From the NCBI GenBank assembly GCA_030272155.1, contig CP126203.1, positions 1,674,001 through 1,738,000 of the forward strand: a DNA stretch of 64,000 bases, in the 5' to 3' direction. Shown piece by piece: positions 42,301 through 55,090 of this stretch (position 1 is the stretch's first letter; every line of letters begins with the position of its first letter). Below the pieces are notes generated by a model that was given only the letters and a program-made list of their open reading frames with translations, was not told the DNA's origin and did not search any database. The position numbers and the translations under genes were made by a program. The stretch comes from Tetradesmus obliquus. Taxonomy: Eukaryota > Chlorophyta > Chlorophyceae > Sphaeropleales > Scenedesmaceae.

Positions 42301-43778
42301 CACATGCAGGCAAGAGCAGCACGTGCCTGAAAACAGCAGATGCATGGTCGGTAGTGCCACATACAAGTCACCCCTGTCGCTGCCCTCACAGATTTTCATC
42401 CTAAACTATCTCACCACATCTCACTGGGCATCTGCTGTGGCCCACATCTCACTGGGCATCTGCTGTGGGCCCTGGGACACTGTTTGTTAATTCAGGCACT
42501 GCCAATGCCTGGCAGCTACTACAGCACTTGCAAGCCACCCGTGTTGCCGGCAGTCAAAGATAATAACACACATCTGCCTATGGCCCATGCTGTGTGGGCT
42601 TTCCTGTAGGCGCTGGGCATGCCTGGCAGCTACTACAGCATGTGCAAGCCACCCCTGTTGCCAGCAAACACAGATAACAACATACATTTGCCTGTGGCCC
42701 CTGCTGTGTTGCCTTTCCTGCAGGCATTGGCCATGCCTGGCAGCTACTACAGCGTGCAGCTGCCCGCCAAGTGGAAGCTCATCGTGCTGGACACCACTGA
42801 TATGAGCCTGCACTCAGGCTACCCACAGGTATATAGCAGCAGCAGCAGCAGCAGCCAATCTCCTGGCTGTACGGCTGTGTGGCAGGTTGCATGTGCTGGA
42901 CACAGCAGAGCTGCAATAAATGCCTGGGGTATCCAGAGGGTGCAAGCAAGCGCTACTACACTGGTACTGCTGCTCGGCTGTTCTTCACCAAGCTGTTCTT
43001 GCTGCTGCTGCCGCCGCCGCTGCTGCTGCTGCTGCAGCAGGAATCATCGCAGATGCAGCAGGCGCTGCAGTGGCTGCAGGCGCACCCCAAGGAGCAGCAC
43101 GCCAATGCAGAGGCCTGGAACGGCGGGCTGTCAGCAGCGCAGATGACCTGGCTGCAGCTGGAGCTAGCGGAGGCAGCAATGGCAGGTGGGTCAAGACAAC
43201 TCATGTGAAATGCAAACACGTAACAATGAGGCATGTACATGTGGATCCTGGCACCATCTGAGAAGGGGTTGCAAAGGCACAGCAATGCTGCCTTTTTAGG
43301 TGCTGTCAAATAGCTGCAGCAGGGAGTCAGCAAGTTTAACAATCTGTGAGAGTACAATCTGTGAGAGTTCAAATCTGCTCCACTAGCCAAAATTGCGGGC
43401 TGTCAGCAGTGCAGATGACCTGGCTGCAGCTGGAGCTGGCAGACGCAGCAACGGCAGGTAGGGAAAGATAACAGCTGAATTCTTGAACAGCATTGTTGGT
43501 AAGTGCTGTTCAGCAGCTGTAGCATGATGTCGCCAAGTGAACCAGTTGAGGCTGGCAGACGCAGCAATGGCAGGTAGGGAGAGATGACTTACTTATGTGA
43601 TAAACAGATTGCTGTTGGATGCATTTTCGAGTAGTGTTCAGCAGCTGCAGAACGATGTCAGCATAACAAGCAGTCTGTGATTATTTATAGCCGTGCCTGT
43701 TGCCCGCGTGCCTCTGGCCAGGACACGCTGTGAACAGATGCTAATGCAGTACACTCCTCTGAGGCATCGCTCTATCTG

Positions 43779-43820
<42 letters not shown>

Positions 43821-44989
43821 GCAGACCAGCGCGTGATTGTGGCCTGCCACCACCCACTCGCGCCCGGCTCAGCACCCGAGCAGTACCTGGCCTGGAACTA
43901 TGAGGCAGTGCTACAGCTGCTGGAGCAGCATGCAGGTGTGTTACAATCTATAGCTTCTTAACATTAAGTTGTTGTTTTGTGTCTCTGCATTAGCCGTGTT
44001 TTCAGCTGTGCCTGGCCTGGAACTAGAGGCAGTGCTGCAACTGCTGGAGCAGCACGCAGGTGTGTGCTGCAGCTGTCTGTGCTTGCTATGCAGCGTGGGA
44101 TTGCTGTCATTTGCCTCTTAGCTTTTGAGCATGAATACAAGGCCGCTCCTGCATGCATGTCGCCTGGCCAAAACAATTCTGTGTCGCCAGCCTCTCTTGT
44201 GTGTCTCTGTGCCCTTACGTGCTTCGAGGCGAGCTACGTCAATGCTATTTGGTAATCGCTTGATGCTGTATGCAGGCACCGTGCGCATATTGTTCAGCGG
44301 GCACTACCACCGCGGCGGCTACGCGCATTGCTAATCAGCAATTCTTTCTCCTCACATGATTCAATGATGTTACACGTATGCTGTTTGCTTTATGTGTCAT
44401 GCAGGCACCGTGTGCATGGTGTTCAGCGGGCACTACCACCCCTGGCGGCTACGCGCATTGCTAACAAACATTATTTAGCCCACATGTCGTCATGATTTAT
44501 TACACAAATGCTGTTTGCTTATGCCTTCATGCAGGCACCGTGCGCATGGTGTCCAGTGGGCACTACCACCCCGGCGGCTACGCGCATTGCAACGAGCGTT
44601 ATTTTTCCATATGAGTTCATCGTTTGTTACACGAATGCTGTTTGCTGTATGTGTCATGCAGGCACCGTGTGCATGGTGTTCAGCGGGCACTACCACCCCT
44701 GCGGCTACGCGCATTGCTAACAAACATTATTTTGCCCACATGTCGTCATCATTTGTTACACGAATGCTGTTTGCTTATGCGTCATGCAGGCACCGTGCGC
44801 ATGGTGTTCAGCGGGCACTACCACCCCGGCGGCTACGCGCAGCGCGCCGGCATCCACTTTGTGGTCTTTGAGGGCATTCTCGAAGCTCCTCTTGACTCGA
44901 ATGCCTACGCGGTTGTGGAGGTGTGGCGCAACAAGGCGCTGATCAGAGCGTATGGTGTGGGCAGCAGCAGGGAGCTGCTGTTTGAATGA
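41625..44989 (+). CDS. ADPRM: Manganese-dependent ADP-ribose/CDP-alcohol diphosphatase-type metallophosphatase
   Basis: Six exons: 41625-41750, 41925-42242, 42724-42828, 43041-43185, 43825-43935 and 44790-44989, giving 334 aa, close to animal and plant ADPRM. By family it cleaves ADP-ribose and CDP-alcohols. Motifs in order: FGLLTDIQHADK, RYRESLGKLQAAL, LTLGDVIDGYGDD, VLGNHC, KLIVLDTTDMS, GGLSAAQMTWLQ (usual G-G-x-x-x-x-Q-x-x-W-L), VIVACHHPLAPGS, NYEAVLQLLE, VFSGHYHPGGYA, GIHFVVFEGILEAP and NAYAVVEV. The residue after GNH, normally acidic, is Cys. Exon 4 could begin 3 nt earlier (tandem CAGCAG), and a frame just before it (EGASKRYYTG) may be part of a longer variant. There is no targeting signal. 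Intron 1 (174 nt) is free of stops in frame, so retention would give a 58-residue insertion. Confidence 0.9.
42496..42660 (+). repeat. Two acceptor-side copies of ADPRM exon 3, period 114 bp
   Basis: Copies start at 42496 and 42610; the real exon starts at 42724, exactly 114 bp apart each time. They read ALPMPGSYYS and ALGMPGSYYS beside ALAMPGSYYS. Confidence 0.92.
43390..43580 (+). repeat. Donor-side copies of ADPRM exon 4
   Basis: The coding end GLSAAQMTWLQLELAEAAMAG (last 20 residues shared in part) with its donor at 43185 recurs at about 43397-43457 (donor GTAGGG) and, shorter, at 43545-43573. A comparable donor-side copy of exon 5 (LEAVLQLLEQHAG, donor GTGTGT) lies at about 44005-44060. 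Confidence 0.85.
44276..44720 (+). repeat. Four acceptor-side copies of ADPRM exon 6 (active-site GHYH exon)
   Basis: Copies start at 44276, 44405, 44535 and 44662; the real exon starts at 44790 (spacing 129, 130, 127, 128). Each repeats CAG plus GTVRMVFSGHYH and then ends in CGCATTGC. In two of them (44276 and 44662) an in-frame TAA follows at once, giving GGYAHC-stop. Confidence 0.93.
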
Positions 44990-47900
44990 GCTCTACAGCA
45001 GCAGCGGATGCGGCTGCAGCAGCAGCAGGCAGCTGTTATGCAATTAAGTGGCAGCAGCAGCAGCAGCACCGGCATCCACTTTGTGGTCTTTGAGAGCATT
45101 CTGGAGGCCCCGGCCGACTTGAATGCGTATGCGGTTGTTGAGGTGCGGCGCAACAAGGCGCTGATGAGAGTGAGTGGTGTGGGCAGCAGCAGGGAGCTGC
45201 TCTTTGAATGAGTGCAGCTGCGTGCTTCGGCTACAGCTATGGTAAGGGCGGCAGCAGGCGGCTGCGGTGTTATTGAGCGGCAGCAGCCGCAGCGCGCCGG
45301 CATCCACTTTGTGGTCTTTGAGGGCATGCTAGGGGCGCCGCCTGACCAAATGCTTACGCGGTCGTGGAGGTGTGGCCCAACATGGCGCTCATCTGCGGCG
45401 TTGGCAGCAGCAAGGAGCTGCTGTTCGAATGAGCACTACAGCGGCAGCGGCTGCAGCTGTGGCGTGCGCGGCAGCGGCGGCGGGGGTGTCATTGAGTGGC
45501 AGCAGCAGCAGCGAAAGCAGCGCGCCGGCACCCACTTTGTGGTGTTTCATGGCATACGGGAGGCGCGGCCTGACTCCAGCGCCTACGCGGTCGTGGAGGT
45601 GTGGCGCAACAAGGCGCTGATCAGAGCGTATGGTGTGGGCAGCAGCAAGGAGCTGCTGTTTGACTGATTGTAGCTGCGTTCGGCGACATGGCAGCGCAAG
45701 CGGCGGCCGCATTCCTGATCGGCAGCAGCAGCTGCAAGCTGTTGCTGTTTCCTGCGTGAATTGTCCTAAGGTTGTCACCGGCATCCACATTGTGGTCTTT
45801 GAGGGCATACTGGATGCGCCGCCTGACTTGAATGCTTACGCGGTTGTGGAGGTGTGGCGCAACAAGGCAGTGGTGTGTGCATTTGGTGTGGGAAGCAGCA
45901 GGGAGCTGCTGTTTGAATGAGCACTGCAGCGGCAACTGCTGCCATTTGGCAGAGTGGGAGCAGCAGCAGTGGCATTGGCTGCAGCGTCAGGGAGCTGCAC
46001 TTTGAATGAGTGCAGGTGCAGCTGTGGTGTGGGCAGCAGCAGGCAGCAGCAGCTTTGCATCTGGTGCTTCACACAGCAGCAGGCGGGCGCCCGCCAATAC
46101 TGCCTGCAAGCCCTGCAGCCGCAGAGCTGCAGCACTAGGTATGTGTACGACTGTGAGCGACAGACATGTGTGTGTGTCGACTGTGTGAACATGTGTGTGA
46201 TCACTTCTATGCTGCTGACAACGAATGTGTTTGTGATTTGGACGAGGACAGTTTACATTGACTTGAGCACGCTAGCTTGCAAGCAGCTTGCTAGCTTGAT
46301 TGTTTTTGAGGTCGGCAGTATGTTACAATCGCAGGGTGCATGCACACAAGTGTTTAAAGGTATCTGGTGGCATCGTGTGTGGCTGATTGTGAGTAGATTC
46401 GAGCTGTGCCTTGTGCTGGTAGCAGTTCTGCTGCCTTCAAACCACATGTGTGTGCGCGTGCAGAGAGCATGCATATAGCATATAGCATACAGGCAGTGAC
46501 AGCGTCCAACTTCACACAGCATTGCATTGCATACCCTGTGCATTAGGCAGATGGTAAGGAAGGTTGCGGTCGATTCTGCAAACCCACTAAGGAGGATATG
46601 CGTTATGTTGCAGTCTCATCTGTGAGTGTGCCTGGTATCAGCGTACGCTGCACCCAGGGTTGCACACCTTTGTTGTTGGACATGGTTGTTTGATCGCATG
46701 GCTAACGTTTAACGCTACAGTTTGTGCAGCAGGGATCTGCTGCTCGTGTTCAAAACCAAATACAGCGTGGTGCAGCAAAATGCGATTTGGGATGGCTGCA
46801 TGGGTGCGCTGCATCTACGGCCATGCTTGTTGGCTGCACTAGCTGCGCATTGCTGGTGCAGTACGCATGCTGCTTCAGCTGACGCCTTTGTTTGCACCAG
46901 CACCAGCTGCTTTGTTGGCCTCTTCTGCATGGGTAGCTAACACATAATCGCTACTGCATTTGCAGCTGCATTGCATTCCAGTGTGTGCATGTGTTCCGTG
47001 GTTTGCACTGCCGGGTTTGATGAATTCCACAAGTGTCAGCAGTGAAGTGGATTCAGCGGTGATCATTGGCCACAGCAACGATATCCAGCATTCAGCGCTC
47101 ACATGCGCCAGGGGTCACAGGTTGTGTTCGTGGGGCAGTACCCTATACCTGTGGTAGAGGTACTGCTGTGATGACCCACGTTCCTTTTGCAGTTGAACGA
47201 CGCTGCGCGGCTGTGTCATTGCCTCGAGGCATGGCCGAACGCAGTAACATGACGCGCGCTTTTAGAAGCGCTATACAGCTGTGGTTTGACCCCAACCCTG
47301 TGTACGCGTGGGTGATGACTATTGTGGCTCAATAGGGCATTAGGCCAAGGTCCCGAGGCATATCATCATGATGCATTTGCAAAACCTGTGTGCTCCCTTG
47401 GCAGTAATGCTGCAGCTATACCGTGACACCTTGTTTGAATGTGTGTGCTGGGTGCCGGAGTATGTGATGTCATGCACGTCAGCAGCTTCGCTGAGCAAGT
47501 TTGAGTTGAGTACGACTGGCTTGGCAAGAATGTTGTGGGCGTCAGCCCATCATACCTATGAGCATATTATGTGTACGTGTGCCTCCTGCAGCAGTTGCGA
47601 GAGTGCAAGTTGCTCCCAGCAACAGCTGTTATGCCTCTGTTGCGGTGCTGGGTCTGCTGGTGGAGCCTGGCGCTTGTGGTGCTGCTGCAAGCCGTACCAG
47701 TGGTACTGCTCAGCAGTGCAAGTTGGCGAAGCCGCTGTTGCAGTCTGGTGGATGGTGCCTTGCAATGCAACCATGTTCTAGGGGTTTGCTGGTCCGATGG
47801 TTCTCGTAATAACGAGAAGGATGTGGGCTGCAAGTGCCACCTGCTCTTTGGAAAGTGCCACCTGCTCAGTGCCCCTTGTAGGATAACAGCTGGTATACAA

Positions 47901-48156
47901 GTGTGTTACGTAACACAAAAAAAATGCCATCTGCTTCCATCAGGTCGTTGTTGACACGTTACTGACTTGCCTCGTGTTGGTATTTCGTCATGGAGCGTTA
48001 ACACTCTTAAATGATTTGAATTATATTGCCACGCCATCAGGATAACTGGACTGCTGTTGGTCCAGTTCATTGAAGACATGCTGACTAGCACGTCAGGACG
48101 ACAGGCCTGTTGAAAAATGTTACTGGTCAACTTGACGCGAGGCGTTGAACACCCAG
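44990..48156. other. Region after ADPRM: terminal-exon copies, then 2.1 kb without a gene
   Basis: The first 1 kb carries copies of the ADPRM C-terminal coding segment, listed separately. From about 46010 to 48156 I see scattered short open frames without family resemblance, no long repeats and no RNA gene. Confidence 0.5.
45060..46009 (+). repeat. Four tandem copies of the ADPRM terminal coding segment, each with a stop codon
   Basis: Each copy runs from GIHFVVFE or a close variant to ELLFE/ELLFD and a stop, ending at 45211, 45432, 45667 and 45920; the gene's own stop ends at 44989 (spacing 222, 221, 235, 253). A fragment ending ELHFE-stop lies near 46009. Copies differ by substitutions; the second has a small frame-changing deletion in its middle. 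Confidence 0.92.
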
Positions 48157-49387
48157 TCATGGGTCTATGCCACGACTGTGGGTCTCTGCTGCGACTGCTT
48201 GTTCAAGTAACAACGTCACCCGCAATCTCAACCACTGCAGCGCCAGCTGGCCGCCAATGAATGCTGCCACCCGCATGCGCACATGGTTCCTAATGAAAGT
48301 GAAGGCGTCAACCTTGCTACCACAGCTGAGCTGCAGCTCGCGTCATTCTAACTGTAGCATCGCTGCAGCGCCGGTGCACTGTGATAACGTATGGGGACAT
48401 CGCTGCCATGCAGAAACAACACAACAGTATGGACTAAAACTTCACAGGCCCAACACCACCATCTGCCTATGCTTCAACACTTGCTGTGTCAACATGCAGT
48501 GTATTGTACACATGCGGAACTCCACCAGAAGCATACCACAACACATACAATGCAACATGGGTACTTGCTCCAGTGCTAATCAATAAAGCTAGTGCTGCAA
48601 GCCAGCTCCACGGCAAACAAATCATTTGTGCATGATGCAGCAGCAGCGCTGCAAGTTCAACGAGCATACACCTCATGCTGCTGTCAAACACAAGAAACAC
48701 ACATATGCGTTGCTGCAACACAACTCAACAACACAGCGCACGTAACTGCCCACTGCAATACATCGAGGACACTAAACCTGGGTGTCTGAAAGTGCTGCAC
48801 ACAGAACGCAGCGAGACTGTACTGCCTTACCGCTGCACATGCTTCCACATTGGCGTGCTTGTGCAGTATCGGCCAGTATCAGCAGTATCAGGCACGTGCA
48901 GTTCGGCCAAAACTTAACAGTTGCTTGGTCCAGCGTTCCGCTGGGGCAGTCAAACGCCTCAACGAAACCTCCAACAGAAACCTCCCAACCATTCAGTCAT
49001 TTGCACTGCTGCAACCTTGGCGCAGCTGGTTGTAACACTGTCCACCATAATACATCACCACTCAAGCCGCTGCGGTGCTGTTGTGCGTGTCTATCACTTC
49101 ATAGCATCATTCACCTGGCAGCACGACAGCAAGCAGCAACACACACGGTCCCGTCAAGTGCATGTGGTGGCACAGCAGGCAACCAAGTGCAGGCGGCTTT
49201 GCTGGTGGTGTCAGTGATGTTGAAAGGCCGCTGGTGATGTGCAAGCTGTCTGCTGTCCCCAATGCCTTGAGCAGCAACATGAAATTGCACATAACACAGA
49301 CACAGCAATGAACGATGTGCAGGCCGGACACTGCTATGACACGCTGAGGCATCAAAGTGTAAGAGCAGGAGTGGTTCGCCAACAAAG

Positions 49388-49468
<81 letters not shown>

Positions 49469-50249
49469 ACCTCGTCCCTCCACATGGTCTCCTCTGGCGC
49501 CACATCCACACCAGCAGCCTTGAAGGAGTCCTGCAGCAGCAGCAGCAGCAGCTCAGCATATCTGCAAGTATCCTAGCTTTACATGTTGTGGGGGTTTGTG
49601 TGCTCTGATGCATGCCTGAGCAATGCAAGGGCTGCTCTGCACAGCTGACACTGCAGCTGCAACATCCTGTGCGCACATTGCTGTGTGCACATTGCTGGGG
49701 ATGCAGGTACTGCTTTGACACAACAGAACCAAGACAAGGAAAATCAATGTCCCGCACGCTCTCACCATTCTGCTCGTTGCTGCTGAAGCTGTGCTGCTGG
49801 CAGCATGCCTGCACATGTGCACAGCAACAGCAGCAAGCCAGCTGGGCAGCTACTCATCCACGCGGCTTCCGTGCGTCCGAGCAGCAGGAAACATACACTA
49901 ACCTTGAGCGAGATGAGCTTCTCTAGCCGGTCATGGCTAGGGCGCTCTGCCTGAAGCTCCTGCTCGAGCTGCGTGTCCACTTCCACTGCTTCCGCCTTCT
50001 CAGGAGCCAGCATGTGGGCCGTGAAGGGATCCTTCAGGCTTGATGCCTCCTGCAAAACGTTTTGGAGATTAAAAATGAGGGTTAGCACCACGATTACGAT
50101 GTGCAAGTTGGCCAGGTGTCGGAGCAGACGTGTCGGAGAGGTGTGTTGGTGCTGCTGTTGCTCTGCCAAGGCAGCAACTGTACCTTCAGATCCATTGCTC
50201 CAGAGAGATGCTCCCTCAGACGCTGGGACTCGCTCCTAGCTCCCTCCAT
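48157..50249 (-). CDS. Tentative small coiled-coil-like protein, function unknown
   Basis: Four minus-strand exons are proposed: 50184-50249, 49903-50049, 49471-49530 and 48157-48330, all phase 0, total 447 nt (148 aa). Exons 1-3 are well defined by GT/AG sites and give a charged, helix-prone sequence (RSESQRLREHLSGAMDLK, PEKAEAVEVDTQLEQELQAE, RLEKLISLK, APEETMWRDE). The last exon is 1.1 kb away and is joined only on phase and coding appearance (FIRNHVRMRVAAFIGGQLAL, VTLLLEQAVAAETHSRGIDP); it could belong to something else or exons may be missing. I do not recognise a family. Intron 3 begins GTGAGC followed by a long CAG run. Confidence 0.45.
49389..49467. repeat. (CTG)n/(CAG)n microsatellite with TTG interruptions
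   Basis: About 25 triplets immediately inside the donor at 49470 of the tentative gene; CAG on its sense strand. Confidence 0.93.
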
Positions 50250-51359
50250 ATCAGTCGAACGCTGCTGCTCAGATCCAAGGGGTCTGGTGTGATTGATTTT
50301 CGGTGGTTCAGACTATTGCTGTGGTTTGTCAGCAAATGAAGCATACCAGTACAGCGAGGACGCACTTATATCGAGGGGTAACTTGGCATGCAAGGTCCCT
50401 GACGTGGCACTTGGCATCCACGTGCAAGCGAGCAGCTGGTCGACATTTTTTTGCCTTCTCTGTTGATGCGTCTGCTTTCACTACTCTATGTAAGGTTTTC
50501 GCTGGAGATGTGGGTTGAGCCCACTGCTGACCAATGTATTATTGTACTGCCTCACAGCAGCTGCCAGCTGGCAGCCTGCAGACACACAGCATCAAGCACT
50601 CGTGACGCAGGGTAGCCATCCTGCAACGGTGAAGCATCATGTGCTGATCTCGTCCTTGTAAACAGGGTCGAGTTACATGAGGCAAGATCCTCCCATGACA
50701 CAGTGACACACTAACACAATGCGTTTTAACGCTGCAAGCACAGCACCTTCCAGGCGGGTGACATGGCTTCACAACACACCTCAAGGCGAGGGAGAGGGAG
50801 ACAGGACAGTGCACCCACATGTTGCACCCTCCAGCTGGGCAGGTGCAAGCACCGTCAAAGCAACGCGCGGCAAGCATCAGAAGACAAAAGAGCAGACGGC
50901 TTCAAAACAGAAAGGGCAGGGCTGCAGCAACCAAATCGTGTGCCGACTACCAATGTGCCCCAAACGGGCAATGCACCCTACCCAATAGTGTATCTATGCC
51001 AAATGCACCCTCCACTCTACTCCTACCTATGTACACTACATCAATACAGTCAGCAGCACAAAAGTGCAGCTCAAAGCACCACACAGGCTCAGGCACAAGC
51101 ACACTCATCAAAACAACAAACGCTGCCCTGCCATGCCGCAGGCGGCATCACCTTACACATGCCAAGGTCAATGCCTCCACCCAATCCACAGCCGCATCTC
51201 AACAAAACAACGTCATCTACAAGACGTTCACCGCACCGGTGGGGCTACGTGCGTGTCGAGCAGCATTGCGAACCACCTTGCTGCACCTTCATCAACACAC
51301 GAAGCATCACACCAATCAGCGCCGCCGCCGCCACAGCAGCAGCAGCAGCAGCAGCAGCG
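50250..51359. other. Intergenic region upstream of the tentative gene and downstream of the RCC1-BRX gene
   Basis: 1.1 kb with no convincing gene. TTACA at 51153-51157 (TGTAA on the minus strand) lies 203 nt after the stop at 51360 and may be the poly(A) signal of the RCC1-BRX gene. Confidence 0.5.
51153..51157 (-). terminator. Candidate TGTAA polyadenylation signal for the RCC1-BRX gene
   Basis: Minus-strand TGTAA 203 nt beyond the stop codon. Confidence 0.35.
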
Positions 51360-51694
51360 TCAAGCTGTTCCCCCGCTGGCGCTGGCGCTGCCGCCGTCCG
51401 TCGTGCTGCTGCCGCCCCGCGAAAACAGCCGGAAGATGCCGCCAGATGTTGAACGCTTGTGTCCCGGACCCGAACTGCTACCACCACCACCGGCAGCAGC
51501 AGCAGCGCTGGGTGCATTTGTGGCAGCGCCAGAAGCAGAGCCGGCTGCACTAGATGCTCCAGAGCCGTGCGAGTAGCGCTGGCCGCTGCCATTAGCACCT
51601 GCTGCTGCTGCTGCTGCCGCCGCCTCGCCCTCCAATCCCTCTTGCTGTGAGTTGCTGCTGCGCTGCTGCTGAAGCAACACCTCAGCATCTGTAC

Positions 51695-51727
<33 letters not shown>

Positions 51728-53921
51728 AGGGGCCGAATGACCCTGGCCTGCTGCTGCTGCCGCTGCCTCTGTGCCCAGGACTTCCTAAGCTGCCACCACG
51801 ACTAGAAGCAGCAGCAGCAGCAGTATCTGCAGCGCAGTCTGCAGCAGCAGCAGCACCGTTGCCAGCTGCAGAGCGCCCTAGCCGAGACAGGCTGCTGTCT
51901 GCATCCTGCGGCGTGCTGCTGCTGCCGAGGCTGCCAAAGTGGGGCGATGACACTGGCGAGGACCAGTCGCCTGAACTCACCCTGCACATGCAAATGTGAC
52001 AGTGTGACACAAATGTGACACGATCAAAATGCCGAAGTGGGGCGATGACACTGGCGAGGACCAGTTGCCAGAGCTGACCCTGCACATGCAACATGTGACA
52101 GTGTGACACGTTAACCATAATGCAGTGCAGTGCAGTGACACAGCAGTAAAGAAAGCAAGGCAAGTTGGGGATGATGGCCATGGCCACATGACAAAGACAA
52201 GCACAATGCAGAGGACAGCAAGCCGCATGATGGCAAATGCCTTTTTCAACCACCAGTAGCAACCAAGTCCAGCTCCATACCTGACACAATGGCAGCCGAT
52301 CAGATCTGGCTGAGCTGTAGAAGGAAAACCAACAAACCAAGCACAGTAGCAGTAATGAAAACAACGCAAGCAAAGTTGCACGCCCCACTCACCGCTTTGT
52401 GCGCACTTCAGACAGCGAGCCAGCGAGGCTTGTGGCAGCCAAAAAATGCAACCAGCACAGCAGCAGCAACAGAAACAGCAGAAGCACAGCGGCATGTCCC
52501 ACTCACCGCTTCGTGCGCACTTCAGACAGCGAGCCAGCACGGCTCGTGGCAGCAGCAGGCGGGCCCAACGGATGCGGGTTCATCACGGACACAACAGGCG
52601 GCGGCGCGGCGCCGCTGCTGCCACCGCCGCTAGCACCTGCCAGCGCTGCCGCTGCTGCAGACACCCTGCCTCCCTGCTGCTGCTGTTGATCAGCAAATAC
52701 ACTGCTGCCATTGGATGTTATGCCTGCTGTGCCTGCTGCCTGGATCTGAGATGATCCTGCCAGCGCCACGACCCCCTGCTGGTGCTGCTGCGACGGCAGG
52801 CCGATGATGTTGTAGTTTGCGTACACGGCGCTGCGATTGGCTGCCCACCAAGCCTCTGCATCATCTGGGCTGAACATCTGCTTTGCGAAGCGCACTCGGC
52901 GCAGCTCGTGGCCGCCTGCTGGTAAGGCTTGCATGGACAAAAATACGCCTGGCGAGACTTCATGCGTTACAACTTCACATGCACCTGTGTGTTGTTGGGG
53001 AGGATGGGCAGCAGCAGGGCAGCAGGGTGTCAGGCGGAGTGAGGAGATGAGGTAAGCCAATGGTGAGTGAGAACCTCACCAGCACCTGTTGTTGTGAGGC
53101 AGAGAGTTGCAGGGTGATGGGTGGCAGCGTTTAAAAGAAGAAAAGAAGGTGAGCAAAGCGCGGCGCAGCTCGTGGCCGCCTGCTGGTAAGGCTTGCATGG
53201 ACAGGAACACACCGGGTGATACTTCGTGCGTGACGACTTCACATGCACCTGTTGGCAGGGAGGTGCAAGACAAAGGAGGGCAGGCAGCAGTGGCAGTGCA
53301 TGAGAGTGAGCAACGGTGGGCAGTGAAAACTGTTCCACCGTGCACGCATTGAACCTCTGATGCAGCCGTCGCTCGCTAATGTTCACTGATATGGTGTGCC
53401 GGTGCCGCACGCCATGCGCCGACTGCACTGAAAGCTGGCATGCCACAACACTCCCGCACACATACTTGCAGCCTCAAACCAAATTTAGCCGCCAAGGCTC
53501 GCGCACCTATGTCCGCTGAGATCGCGCGCCGGTGCCGCACACCATGCTGGCAAGCACACAGCCAGATAGCGCAGGGTCCATCATAAGCATACATTCATGC
53601 AGTTTCAAACCTAATGCAGCCCACAACGCTCGCTCACCCATGTCGACTGATATGGCGCGCCGGTGCCGCACGCCGTGCCCCGACAGCCCCAGGCCCACCG
53701 AGTGACTCTGAGACAGCAGCGACGACGGAGCCGCGGCACCCATGCTACTGCCGCTGCTCAAGCCCCTACTTCCCAGCAGCAGCACACTGTCTTGGCTGGC
53801 AGGCAGGCTCGGCAAACGCTGCAGCGGCTGCTGCTGCTGCTTGCTGCGCAGCTCTGCCAGCTGCTGCTGCAGCGCCAGGTTCTGCTGCCGCAGCTGCTCC
53901 AGCTCTGCCTCACTGCTGCTG

Positions 53922-53957
<36 letters not shown>

Positions 53958-54799
53958 CTAGAATCTGCGGCTGCTGCACTGCCAGCAGCAGGCTCCGAAG
54001 CTGCTGCGGCCGATGCACCCGGAACCTCTTGCTGCTGCTGCGGCTGGCGCTTGCTGCCGCCGCCTTGGCTGCTGCTGCCAGGGGAGCTGCCTCGCCGCGA
54101 GTGCTGCCGTGGCGGCGAGTTTGAGGAGCCAGGGGGCATGGAGCTGACAGCGCTGAAGAAGCCGGCACTGCTGGCACTGCTGACACTATCACGGTCATCA
54201 TCCGCTGCTGCTGCTGCTGCTGCTGCTGGTTGCACAGCTGACTGCGGCGTGCATACTGCTGCCGTGGCTCCTGCTGCTGCTGCCTCTGCAGGGGCAGGCG
54301 GCGGCCAAGGACGCTGCTGCTGCTGCTGCTGCTGAAGATCTGGCGGCTGCCCACCTGGTGTAACTTGCTGCTGCTGCCCGGTTTCCCGCTGCCGCTGGCT
54401 CTGCTGGAACAGCGCAAGCACCCTTGAAGCTTCGCTGCTGTGTGTGCCCATCTCAGCAAAGGCCTCCTGCTGCAGCACCTGCTGCAGCACCTGCTGCTGC
54501 TGCTGCTGCGGCAGCTGCTGCTGCAGTACCTCTGCATATCTGCTGCTGCTTCTGCTGCCCAGCCTCACCACTGAGTGCTGCTGCTGCTGCTGCTGCTGTG
54601 TTGCACGGCTGTTGCCAGCTGCAACATTGCCTGCGCTCACCCTGCGATCTACTGCAGCGCCGTTGCTGCCACTATTGTCACTGACATTGTTACTAACAGT
54701 GCCGGACATAACACCTCGCAGCGCCTCCAGCCCTGTAGGTCCCTCAGGGTTCAGCACCTTGAAGCTAATGGAAGGCTGCTCCTGAGCTAGCCCATTGCT

Positions 54800-54847
<48 letters not shown>

Positions 54848-55026
54848 GGTTCCTGCCTGCTGCTGCTGCTGCTGCGTAGAGCCTGCTGCTGCTCCTGCTG
54901 CTGCTGCTGCGCCGCCGATGCTGCTGCTGGATGCGCTGGGCTTCATCCAAGCCACAAGAGACGTGCCCCGAAACAGGTGGCTGTTCTCGTCACTCTTGCT
55001 GCTTGTGGTGCTGGCAGCATCACCAC

Positions 55027-55090
<64 letters not shown>

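Noticed and set aside
42879-43040. Extra ADPRM coding between exons 3 and 4 (EGASKRYYTGTAARLFFTK)
   Set aside because: The frame is open and may belong to a variant, but it continues into a Leu/Pro stretch made by CTG repeats and the enzyme family has no such insert; kept only as a remark.
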